Below are positions 23,469 through 29,240 of a DNA stretch of 40,012 nucleotides, piece by piece. The notes under the pieces are model-generated. The model was not told the origin of the DNA. It saw only the letters and a list, made by a program, of their open reading frames with translations, and ran no database searches. Origin of the DNA: Eubacteriales bacterium (GTDB lineage Bacteria; Bacillota; Clostridia; Peptostreptococcales; Anaerovoracaceae); NCBI GenBank assembly GCA_028704515.1, contig JAQWFH010000019.1, positions 1 through 40,012 on the forward strand, in the 5' to 3' direction. Both the position numbers and the translations under genes were made by a program. Each line of letters opens with the position of its first letter. Positions within the stretch are counted from its first letter, which is position 1.

Positions 23469-23571
23469 TTTCTCTCCTCCATACATCCCTAATCACCGGA
23501 ACAATTATCCTCATGTAACAAGTGATTATTCCGCCAACTAAAACACCAAAAATAAACATTTCTAAAATCAT
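23458..23571 (-). CDS. 37-aa single-membrane-segment protein
   Basis: ATG at 23571 after AAAGGG. One hydrophobic helix (MILEMFIFGVLVGGIIT) followed by a basic tail RDVWRRENGR. It overlaps the start of the next gene. A structured leader (23594..23617) lies upstream. Confidence 0.5.
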   Translation of the reverse strand: MILEMFIFGVLVGGIITCYMRIIVPVIRDVWRRENGR

Positions 23572-23593
23572 TTTGTTTCCCTTTCAAGGAGGC

Positions 23594-23617
23594 GGTGCGC
23601 CCCGTGAAGAGCGCACC
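23594..23617 (-). other. GC-rich hairpin before 23571
   Basis: GGTGCGC and GCGCACC form a perfect 7-bp stem with a 10-nt loop. On the minus strand it lies about 14 nt before the AAAGGG ribosome-binding site. No T-run follows. Confidence 0.55.
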
Positions 23618-23676
23618 CTTTCGTGGATGAACCACACTATGAACGCTATACCGTATGGCCGGTATCACGCCTTATC

Positions 23677-23795
23677 TGGTAGCCGTGGCCGGATTTGATA
23701 CCGGCTTGTAACCTTTCGACGTCCGTCCAGTTGGGCTTTCGCTCGTCAGTGGCTACAGCACTCGTCTGCCGCGTGTTCTTCCACGCCGCACGGCC
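23677..23795 (-). ncRNA. compact multi-arm structured RNA candidate, tRNA-like 3' part
   Basis: Read on the minus strand: GGCCGTG (23795..23789) pairs with CACGGCT (23687..23681), followed directly by ACCA (23680..23677). Directly before the closing strand sits a 5-bp arm GCCGG/CCGGC (23705..23688) with loop TATCAAAT. Inside are GCGTG/CACGC (23786..23771) and a CAG/CTG arm with a 7-nt loop (23768..23756). This is the arrangement of a tRNA acceptor and T-arm, but the body is too long (about 119 nt) and lacks a normal anticodon loop. The segment is visibly GC-richer than its surroundings. One frame here is also open (23646..23840) but has only a TTG start and no ribosome-binding site. Confidence 0.45.
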
Positions 23796-23802
23796 ATAAT
23801 AT

Positions 23803-24078
23803 TTATTTAACCTTTGCCTTTTCAATTGCTGCACGTCCAATTATTTGCGCCTTATTTGTGTCATCATAAAGATTGCCATTTTGTGTAGATACGATTGATA
23901 ACAATATTTCACACGCTGCCAGAAGTTCATCATGAACATTACACATGGAAACTATTGCCTGTGCCGTCTTATAATCGTCCTCGCCCAATGCCTTGTTGAT
24001 TGTAGCAAGAGTTTTCCCGTTCGCATCGCAAATGCGAACCGTCGTATCACTTCCCTTTATCTGTAGTGGCGTGTTCAT
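23803..24078 (-). CDS. conserved small phage early protein
   Basis: A 91-aa protein. The C-terminal half (CNVHDELLAACEILLSI and a RAAIEKAK end) is the common phage pattern of a helical hypothetical with an N-terminal beta part (VRICDANGKTLATI). The ATG at 24078 follows AAAGGAGA. It is the first gene of the leftward operon after a long leader. Confidence 0.75.
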   Translation of the reverse strand: MNTPLQIKGSDTTVRICDANGKTLATINKALGEDDYKTAQAIVSMCNVHDELLAACEILLSIVSTQNGNLYDDTNKAQIIGRAAIEKAKVK

Positions 24079-24090
24079 TCTGTCTCCTTT

Positions 24091-24108
24091 GCCCGGCCAG
24101 CTCCGGGC
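24091..24108 (-). other. hairpin before first gene of leftward operon
   Basis: GCCCGG and CCGGGC with a 6-nt loop; on the minus strand AAAGGAG follows at once. It may influence translation of 23803..24078. Confidence 0.55.
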
Positions 24109-24154
24109 TGCGTCATTTCGGTAATTGTTAATAGTTCCCATTATGTCGCTGGTA

Positions 24155-24198
24155 CACAATGGCTTCTCCGCGTAGACTTTATTGTTTCACAATGGCTT
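24155..24198 (-). repeat. 11-bp direct repeats in leader
   Basis: CACAATGGCTT occurs at 24155..24165 and at 24188..24198 (33-bp step). It lies in the leader of the leftward operon (24109..24348), which also holds a 6-bp inverted repeat TGCAAC/GTTGCA at 24223..24244. No convincing gene is present in 24109..24348; a 34-codon ORF (24270..24166 region) with AAAGG before its ATG is possible but unproven. Confidence 0.6.
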
Positions 24199-24354
24199 GC
24201 ACCCGGCCTTTTCCCTACAGTATGCAACTGGTGTCGTTGTTGCATCGTCCTTTGCGCTCAATGTTTAAATGGCAGCCGCTTTGACTTTTCATCCCGCTGG
24301 GAACCAAAACATTTATGAGCAAGGAACTTCGGGGTGTTGCTTAATTTCGGCTAC

Positions 24355-24383
24355 AGCTTACAAAAATATATTTCATTTGTCAA
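24355..24383 (-). promoter_or_regulatory. promoter of leftward early operon
   Basis: On the minus strand TTGACA (24383..24378), a 17-nt spacer, then TAAGCT (24360..24355), which keeps the three most important -10 bases. It faces away from the promoter at 24434..24462 across an operator-like repeat. Confidence 0.6.
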
Positions 24384-24389
24384 GAACTT

Positions 24390-24427
24390 TTTTCGTTTGA
24401 GAAAAATATTTATTTCTCATGCGAAAA
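24390..24427. promoter_or_regulatory. operator-like inverted repeat between divergent promoters
   Basis: TTTTCGTTTGAGAAA (24390..24404) and TTTCTCATGCGAAAA (24413..24427) are 15-bp arms with two mismatches, separated by 8 bp. The repeat lies exactly six bases from the -35 element of each divergent promoter, so one bound dimer or tetramer could control both. It is a natural target for the Cro/CI-like protein encoded at 24469. Confidence 0.7.
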
Positions 24428-24433
24428 TTTTAC

Positions 24434-24462
24434 TTGCAATTTGTCTTAAAATAAATTATTAT
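24434..24462 (+). promoter_or_regulatory. promoter of Cro/CI-like gene (leaderless)
   Basis: TTGCAA, 17-nt spacer, TATTAT. The predicted +1 coincides with the A of the ATG at 24469 (seven bases after the -10). No Shine-Dalgarno is present, so the mRNA is probably leaderless, as for lambda cI from PRM. Confidence 0.65.
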
Positions 24463-24468
24463 TTACCC

Positions 24469-24648
24469 ATGAATCGAAAAAAACTATTAACTAAATTGCG
24501 TAAAGAGGCCAAAAAGCAAACATATCAAGAACTTTCCAAAAAAATAGGCGTCTATTATGTCACTCTATGGAGGGTGATGAATGGGAAGTCAGAGGGAAGT
24601 ATCGCTTTTTGGGAAAAAATTATAAAATATTTTTCCAAAAGAGCATAG
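24469..24648 (+). CDS. Cro/CI-type XRE-family repressor
   Basis: A 59-aa basic protein with one XRE helix-turn-helix (TYQELSKKIGVYYVTLWRVM) and no effector domain, a Cro-like size. The ATG at 24469 has no ribosome-binding site and lies at the predicted transcription start. It likely binds the inverted repeat at 24390..24427 and switches between the leftward and rightward early operons. Confidence 0.75.
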   Translation: MNRKKLLTKLRKEAKKQTYQELSKKIGVYYVTLWRVMNGKSEGSIAFWEKIIKYFSKRA

Positions 24649-24655
24649 TACACCT

Positions 24656-24889
24656 ATGGCTGACTCTAATCATAAAGTTGCGTCTCGCTGCTCATGGTGC
24701 GGTGAATCATTTCATCAAGTGGAAGATAGATATTCCATGCACCCCTGTGCAATATACACGGATTATCAAGAGCGCCAATTTGATTCTTGGTATTGCTTAA
24801 AAATGTTAAATGACAACGAAAAAGAGGATGAAAATGGCAGAAGAAATAACAATAAAACCACCATATACACCTCTGCGGCAAGGAAATAA
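24656..24889 (+). CDS. small Cys/His zinc-finger-like protein
   Basis: A 77-aa protein with CSWCGESFHQVEDRYSMHPC and a later WYC, consistent with a zinc-binding fold. It lacks a strong ribosome-binding site; the last third is low-complexity (DENGRRNNNKT). Its end overlaps 24834..24950. It might be translated through coupling. Confidence 0.5.
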   Translation: MADSNHKVASRCSWCGESFHQVEDRYSMHPCAIYTDYQERQFDSWYCLKMLNDNEKEDENGRRNNNKTTIYTSAARK

Positions 24890-24950
24890 AACCTATTCCT
24901 TTTGGATTCGGTTATATTTGGGTGTGCTGCGGGGTTGTCGTGAAAAATAA
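24834..24950 (+). CDS. 38-aa basic small protein
   Basis: AGAGG sits six bases before the ATG. The peptide starts AEEITIKPPYTPLRQGNK and ends in a hydrophobic/basic stretch (FWIRLYLGVLRGCREK). Unknown function. Overlaps the end of 24656..24889 in another frame. Confidence 0.45.
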   Translation: MAEEITIKPPYTPLRQGNKTYSFWIRLYLGVLRGCREK

Positions 24951-24958
24951 GGGAAAAG

Positions 24959-25006
24959 ATGAGTAACATCCAGATAATCAACCAAGATTGTATGGAAGGT
25001 TTTTAG
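24959..25006 (+). pseudogene. truncated N-terminus of a DNA methyltransferase
   Basis: Fifteen codons (MSNIQIINQDCMEGF) end in TAG. The peptide matches the start of the intact methylase at 25512 (MPNINIIHGDCMQFM) in eight of fifteen positions, the normal opening of beta-class methylases. GGGAAAAG precedes it. The HNH gene begins at the very next base, so this is probably a methylase beginning left behind when the HNH gene arrived. Confidence 0.6.
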
Positions 25007-25525
25007 ATGGGAATGCGAAAGGGTTACAAACAGACCCAGGAACACAAAGACAAAAAGGCTTCAGGAAGAAAACGTGGCAGTTTCTTTAATTGCGAAATTT
25101 GCGGAAATAAATTTTGGAGAATGCCTTCTGAGATTAAGAAAGGAAATTGCAGATTTTGTTCAAGAGAGTGCTATCAAAAATGGCAAACGGCAAGACCAAA
25201 GAGTGATAAATGGAAACAAAAAAGAATAGCAAACAATAAAAACAGAGCGAAGAGTTATCCACTGAGAAGGCTATATAAGTACATAAGAGAAAGTAATGAA
25301 TATAAAGACTGGAGAAAGAGCGTATTTCAGAGGGATGGATATACCTGCCATAAATGCGGCAATAAAAGCACAAAAGGTAAATATGTATATATTCAAGCAC
25401 ACCATAAAAAGCCTTTTGCATTATTCCCAGAAGAACGCTTTGCAATAGATAATGGAATTACTCTTTGCAAGCCATGTCACGACAATGAGCCAAAAGGTAG
25501 GGAAATTTGTAATGCCAAATATTAA
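25007..25525 (+). CDS. HNH homing-type endonuclease
   Basis: A 172-aa protein. The N-terminal zinc finger uses CEICGNKF and CRFCSREC. The HNH module runs from VFQRDGYTCHKCG through AHHKKPFALFPEERF to ITLCKPCH. It cuts DNA at a target site; in phages such genes spread as free-standing homing endonucleases. Its position between a methylase stump and an intact methylase (overlap 14 nt) suggests insertion there. Confidence 0.85.
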   Translation: MGMRKGYKQTQEHKDKKASGRKRGSFFNCEICGNKFWRMPSEIKKGNCRFCSRECYQKWQTARPKSDKWKQKRIANNKNRAKSYPLRRLYKYIRESNEYKDWRKSVFQRDGYTCHKCGNKSTKGKYVYIQAHHKKPFALFPEERFAIDNGITLCKPCHDNEPKGREICNAKY

Positions 25526-26150
25526 TATTATTCACGGTGACTGTATGCAGTTCATGAAAGAAATGCCGGATAATGCGTACCAACTCGCCATTTGCGATCC
25601 GCCGTATGGAATTGGCGTAAGCAATCATAAAGAAATCGGATACCGTGGATTTAATGTTTTCACTCCTAAAAAGTGGGACAACAAGACACCTGATAATGAA
25701 TATTTTAGTGAATTATTCCGCGTAACAACTAATCAAATTATTTTTGGCGGTAATTACTTTCCCCTTCGCCCGACACGCTGCTATTTAATTTGGGACAAAG
25801 GAGAGGGTTTTAAGGGGCGAAGCTATGCGGAAGCAGAGCTTGCATGGACTTCTTTTAATGATAATACGCGCATTTACAAACGCGATCCACTTGCAAAAGG
25901 TGATTATCGCGGAAAGATTCACATAAATCAAAAGCCCGTGGCCCTTTACCAATGGCTCCTCAAAAACTACGCCAAACCCGGCGACAAGATTTTAGATACT
26001 CACGGCGGATCGTGCAGCCTTGCTATTGCTTGCGATATTATGGGCTTTGATTGCACGATATACGAAATCGACAAAGATTATTACAATGCCGCAGTTGATC
26101 GGTTCAGCCGGCACAAGCAGCAATTAAAACTAGATTTGGGGTTTAGATGA
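25512..26150 (+). CDS. DNA adenine/cytosine-N4 methyltransferase (beta-type)
   Basis: A 212-aa protein. DPPY at residues 29-32 is the catalytic motif IV and comes before motif I-like DTHGGSCS (near residue 165), so the order is beta-class. The HINQKPVALYQWLL helix before motif I is typical of phage members. It would methylate host-type sites to protect phage DNA. The ATG at 25512 is preferred; longer forms would run through the HNH gene. Overlaps the next gene by ATGA. Confidence 0.85.
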   Translation: MPNINIIHGDCMQFMKEMPDNAYQLAICDPPYGIGVSNHKEIGYRGFNVFTPKKWDNKTPDNEYFSELFRVTTNQIIFGGNYFPLRPTRCYLIWDKGEGFKGRSYAEAELAWTSFNDNTRIYKRDPLAKGDYRGKIHINQKPVALYQWLLKNYAKPGDKILDTHGGSCSLAIACDIMGFDCTIYEIDKDYYNAAVDRFSRHKQQLKLDLGFR

Positions 26151-26944
26151 AAATTATCAGAGTTTTTCCACGAAGAACAGCATGGACACCAACCGATGAA
26201 TTGGCATTTGTTGGCGATCCTCCGTTATTTAGACCAGATAATTTACCAGTTAAAATATCGGTAACTTTTTCATGGGATATCAAAGAAGGTCAGAGATTAT
26301 ATCGGGCGTGGTCAGAATATTATTCTAATGTCCGAATTGGCGGCCCTGCCTTTGGTGATTCAGGTAATGATTTTACTCCTGGTATGTTCCTAAAGGAGGG
26401 TGTTATATTTACCTCAAGGGGATGCATCAGAAATTGTCCATGGTGTTTAGTTCCATTGTGGGAAGGGAACATAAGAGAGTTGGCTATAATACATAAGAGT
26501 TGGATAATCCAAGATAATAACTTTCTAGCATGTTCTCGTGATCATCAGACTTTAGTTTTCAATATGCTTCAATCTCAAAATAAGCCGGTAACTTTCAGCG
26601 GCGGACTTGATGCGCGTTTACTAAAAAAACGCCACATAGAGTGGTTTAAGAATATTAAAATAAAAGAATTATGGTTTGCGTGTGATTCTAATTCATCATT
26701 GAAATATCTCAAAAAAGCAGCAGATTTATTAACTGATTTTCCAATAAATAAAAAGCGCTGTTATGTAATGATCGGCTACGAAGAGACACTTATGGAAGCT
26801 GAATACCGTTTAAGATCAGTTTATAAAATGGGTTTCTTACCTTTCTCACAATTATATCAACCTATAAACAAAATTGAATATAACCAGGAGTGGCGTGATC
26901 TTAATCGTTTTTGGTCACGTCCGGCAAATACAGATCAGGGATAA
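26147..26944 (+). CDS. radical SAM protein of unknown function
   Basis: A 265-aa protein with the radical SAM cysteine motif in TSRGCIRNCPWC (Cys93, Cys97, Cys100) that holds a 4Fe-4S cluster to split S-adenosylmethionine. A segment before it (KISVTFSWDIKEGQRLYRAW, then NVRIGGPAFGD) resembles the cobalamin-binding-like part of some radical SAM enzymes. After it come QDNNFLACSRDH and FSGGLDARLL blocks. Substrate unknown. It is coupled to the methylase by ATGA, so DNA or RNA base modification is a reasonable guess. Confidence 0.85.
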   Translation: MKIIRVFPRRTAWTPTDELAFVGDPPLFRPDNLPVKISVTFSWDIKEGQRLYRAWSEYYSNVRIGGPAFGDSGNDFTPGMFLKEGVIFTSRGCIRNCPWCLVPLWEGNIRELAIIHKSWIIQDNNFLACSRDHQTLVFNMLQSQNKPVTFSGGLDARLLKKRHIEWFKNIKIKELWFACDSNSSLKYLKKAADLLTDFPINKKRCYVMIGYEETLMEAEYRLRSVYKMGFLPFSQLYQPINKIEYNQEWRDLNRFWSRPANTDQG

Positions 26945-26948
26945 TTAA

Positions 26949-27167
26949 ATGAAACAGCCAAAAACATATACATTCTCAGATGTAAATGATTTTGTTCATT
27001 CTATGGATACGGAGTTTGAGGATTTGCAGTGTGCTTGTTTGGGCATGGCTGCGGAGATTGAGAGACTGAAGAAGGAAGAAAAGCTGCTGGATTGGTTGGA
27101 ATATAAACATACTAACACAGGAGTTATATTCACTGCCCAAATACTGTTTAAAATAAAAAAACAATAA
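26949..27167 (+). CDS. small coiled-coil protein
   Basis: A 72-aa protein with the helix AAEIERLKKEEKLLDWLEY. No recognised family. It follows the radical SAM gene by four bases; only a weak ribosome-binding site is seen. Confidence 0.55.
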   Translation: MKQPKTYTFSDVNDFVHSMDTEFEDLQCACLGMAAEIERLKKEEKLLDWLEYKHTNTGVIFTAQILFKIKKQ

Positions 27168-27200
27168 TAATTTTAAGGGCGGATATTGATGAGGCTATGA

Positions 27201-27602
27201 ATGAAAAAAGTGAAAGTTAAAAAAACAAGGACGGTTTCTGATACTGCCTTATTGCAACTTTGGGCAAAGGTGGTAAAGGCAAGAGCCGGGAATAAATGTG
27301 AATACCCCGGGTGTACAGTAAGGGCAACACAGCTACACCCACACCACTTCTACTCGCGCAGACATATTAACACAAGATACGATCCCCGTAATGGGATTTG
27401 TCTTTGCGCTGTACACCATGTTTTCGGGGTAAACTCCGCCCATTCAGACCCTAATTTCAAGGATATAATCATCAATTCCGGTGTTCGGTCAATCGAGTGG
27501 TTCCATGACATTACAGAACGCAAAAATGTAATACAAAAAAATAACCAATTTCATCGGCAAAACTGGAAAATTTCTCTCAAGTGTATGCTTGAGAAATATT
27601 AA
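27201..27602 (+). CDS. HNH/NinG-like nuclease
   Basis: A 133-aa protein with KCEYPGCTVRATQLHPHHF, RYDPRNGICLCAVHH, the layout of phage HNH proteins annotated as recombination nucleases (NinG-like). A long basic N-terminus (KKVKVKKTRTV) suggests DNA binding. It may act in recombination rather than homing. Confidence 0.75.
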   Translation: MKKVKVKKTRTVSDTALLQLWAKVVKARAGNKCEYPGCTVRATQLHPHHFYSRRHINTRYDPRNGICLCAVHHVFGVNSAHSDPNFKDIIINSGVRSIEWFHDITERKNVIQKNNQFHRQNWKISLKCMLEKY

Positions 27603-27651
27603 AGTTTTACCTTAAGTAATGATGGAAATATTATTAATAAAAAGGATTAAT

Positions 27652-27906
27652 ATGACAAAAGATAATGCAATAAATTTTGCAATAGATTTAATATTTACAG
27701 AATTAAGAAAAGCAGAAGAAAAACACCCTGAATGGCCTCCAGATGTAATACATGGAGTGGCTATTATGATAGGGGAAGCCGGAGAATCAATGCAAGCGGC
27801 CATTGATTGCCATTACTCTGGAACTGGCACAGAAAAACTTATGATTGAATTGGCTCAAACTGGGGCTATGGCTATTAGAAATTTAATACATCTTTGTGAA
27901 AAGTAA
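27652..27906 (+). CDS. MazG-like/all-alpha NTP pyrophosphohydrolase-type protein
   Basis: An 84-aa helical protein with EEKHPEWPPDVIHGVAIM, then a GEAGESMQAAID helix (acidic metal ligands). It is the second MazG-superfamily candidate in the phage. The ATG at 27652 follows AAAGGA; 27619 is an alternative. It may control nucleotide pools for modified DNA synthesis. Confidence 0.65.
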   Translation: MTKDNAINFAIDLIFTELRKAEEKHPEWPPDVIHGVAIMIGEAGESMQAAIDCHYSGTGTEKLMIELAQTGAMAIRNLIHLCEK

Positions 27907-27925
27907 GGGGATATAATATTTCATA

Positions 27926-28657
27926 TTGGTAAAATTAACTCACATTGATCTGTTTTCTGGTATTGGCGGTTTTGCTCTATCCGCACGTTGGGCAGGAATC
28001 AAAACGGTTCAATTTGTAGAAATAGACCCTTTTTGCCACAAGGTTTTAAATAAGAATTTCCCAGGAGTACCGATTCACAATGACATCAAAACTTTCCAAT
28101 ACAGCGGAGCAAGTCCCTTTATTCTCACCGGAGGATTCCCCTGCCAAGACATTTCTCTTGCTGGAAAAGGTGCGGGGTTAAGTGGTGAACGGTCAGGATT
28201 ATGGTCAGAATATGAAAGAATTATTAGCGAGCTTAGACCAAGATACATCATTGTGGAAAACAGCACAGGTCTACTTGTTCGAGGATTCGACAGAGTTTTG
28301 TGTGACCTTTCCAAGAACGGGTACGATGCAGAATGGCAAGTTATTCGCGCTTCGGATGCCGGCGCACCACACAAGAGAGAAAGGTTGTATGTTGTTGCCT
28401 ACCCCCACGGCATCAATGGGGAAAAGGGGATGGGGATTGTCGAGAACGGGAAGGGAAAGATATTCCCACTCGATTTGCGAGAACGCTTTCCGATTTGGCT
28501 ACAAACCTCCGATCAATTTATTGGAATGGCTGATGGGATACCCACAAGACTATACGAAGATAGAGGGAGATCAATAGGTAATGCAATTGTCCCGCAAATC
28601 GCTTTCCAGATTATGAAAGCAATTTTAGAGGTAGAGAATGAAGCCACAATGCCCTAA
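27926..28657 (+). CDS. DNA (cytosine-5) methyltransferase
   Basis: A 243-aa protein. Motif I DLFSGIGGFALS (residues 8-19), motif IV with catalytic Cys73 in GGFPCQDIS, motif VI VENS (110-113), motif VIII RERLYVVAY, and a motif X-like GNAIVPQIAFQI. The target-recognition region is short. The start codon is TTG at 27926 with an in-frame stop upstream. A second protein-like frame lies inside it at 28182..28577. Confidence 0.88.
   Translation: MVKLTHIDLFSGIGGFALSARWAGIKTVQFVEIDPFCHKVLNKNFPGVPIHNDIKTFQYSGASPFILTGGFPCQDISLAGKGAGLSGERSGLWSEYERIISELRPRYIIVENSTGLLVRGFDRVLCDLSKNGYDAEWQVIRASDAGAPHKRERLYVVAYPHGINGEKGMGIVENGKGKIFPLDLRERFPIWLQTSDQFIGMADGIPTRLYEDRGRSIGNAIVPQIAFQIMKAILEVENEATMP
28182..28577 (+). 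CDS. overlapping gene inside C5 methylase, methylase-associated family
   Basis: In the +1 frame of the methylase an ORF of up to 131 aa has the pattern of a known phage methylase-linked family: SLWKTAQVYLFEDS, FPRTGTMQNGKLF, a MLLPTPTAS block and a final EWLMGYPQDYTKIE. Chance shadow frames do not usually look like this. Candidate starts are GTG 28182 or ATG 28212, both with weak ribosome-binding sites. Role unknown. It ends 80 nt before the methylase stop. Confidence 0.6.
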   Translation: MVNGQDYGQNMKELLASLDQDTSLWKTAQVYLFEDSTEFCVTFPRTGTMQNGKLFALRMPAHHTREKGCMLLPTPTASMGKRGWGLSRTGRERYSHSICENAFRFGYKPPINLLEWLMGYPQDYTKIEGDQ

Positions 28658-28904
28658 ATGCGATGAAACTGTAATGGTTGAGACTCATGGTGACTGTAAT
28701 CATTGCCATAAATGCGGCAAAGAATGGGGCGACTTTATCCCGTACACAGGAGTTACTTTTACCGAGGAAGAGAAGAAAGAAATATTAAACTTCCAAAAGC
28801 GCAAAGGGCCATGTTCTGTTTGCTCAAAGGTGCGTAATTACTCAAATATAAAAAAACGTCTATGTTGGGTATGCGCCAAAAAAGATAGATTGAGTAGGGG
28901 GTAG
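28638..28904 (+). CDS. zinc-ribbon protein
   Basis: An 88-aa protein with three Cys pairs: CPKC, HCHKCG and CSVC/CWVC, so two zinc ribbons are likely. AGAGG precedes the start, which overlaps the methylase end by 20 nt. Could bind DNA or RNA. Unknown function. Confidence 0.7.
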   Translation: MKPQCPKCDETVMVETHGDCNHCHKCGKEWGDFIPYTGVTFTEEEKKEILNFQKRKGPCSVCSKVRNYSNIKKRLCWVCAKKDRLSRG

Positions 28905-28906
28905 AA

Positions 28907-29086
28907 ATGAAAGGTGACTGGGTATTTGTCTCAAACGGAAAGAAAAAGCACTTTTTGCCAGTTGGAAGCAATAATACATTGTGCACAATTTCTGGTTTCT
29001 TCTCAGATGCAAATTGGCCCTGTTATGCATCACGATGTAAAACGTGTGAAAAAATACTTTTAAAAAAACTGCAAAAAAAAACTTGA
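28907..29086 (+). CDS. small 59-aa Cys-containing protein
   Basis: GGGGG lies just before the ATG. The protein starts KGDWVFVSNGKKKHFLP, with a late SRCKTCEK pair and a Lys-rich end. It follows the zinc-ribbon gene by two bases. Unknown function. Confidence 0.6.
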   Translation: MKGDWVFVSNGKKKHFLPVGSNNTLCTISGFFSDANWPCYASRCKTCEKILLKKLQKKT

Positions 29087-29110
29087 GTGGTACTGGTAAT
29101 TGTGTATAAT
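29083..29110 (+). promoter_or_regulatory. promoter of replication unit
   Basis: TTGAGT (29083..29088), 16-nt spacer, perfect TATAAT (29105..29110). Predicted start about 29117, just before the leader ORF and the terminator-like hairpin. Confidence 0.65.
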
Positions 29111-29132
29111 GGAAATGCTTTGGAGAGCAAAA

Positions 29133-29240
29133 ATGATAAATCAAAAAGGAAAAACCCAATATTTAAACCCACCGGGAGGCTTCGGCAATCATGCCAGCTC
29201 TCCAAGCCCGGTGGGTTTTTTATTGGGTCAAAATAAATAA
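29133..29240 (+). CDS. 35-aa leader ORF spanning a terminator
   Basis: GGAG sits seven bases before the ATG. The peptide has LNPPGGFGNHASSPSPVGF in its middle. Its codons run through both arms of the hairpin at 29165..29218 and the stop overlaps the ATG of the replication gene (TAATG). A ribosome translating it would melt the hairpin, which fits translation-dependent antitermination. Confidence 0.5.
   Translation: MINQKGKTQYLNPPGGFGNHASSPSPVGFLLGQNK
29165..29221 (+). terminator. intrinsic terminator/attenuator before replication genes
   Basis: AAACCCACCGGG (29165..29176) pairs with CCCGGTGGGTTT (29207..29218), a perfect 12-bp stem with a 30-nt loop, running into a T-run (29216..29220). An outer 8-bp stem ACCCAATA/TATTGGGT (29154..29161 with 29221..29228) could compete. 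It lies about 50 nt after the promoter start and inside the leader ORF. Confidence 0.7.

Noticed and set aside
23737..23749. Hammerhead-ribozyme-like core on the minus strand (CTGACGAG then CGAAA)
   Set aside because: There is no room for stem II between the two boxes and no paired cleavage junction was found, so the match is probably chance.
23646..23840. 64-codon minus-strand ORF overlapping the folded element
   Set aside because: Only a TTG start inside the neighbouring gene and no ribosome-binding site. Kept as the main alternative to the RNA interpretation.
24166..24275. 34-codon ORF in the leftward leader (with repeated SHC motifs)
   Set aside because: The repetition comes from the DNA direct repeats and the composition is not protein-like; the AAAGG site is too close to the ATG for confidence.
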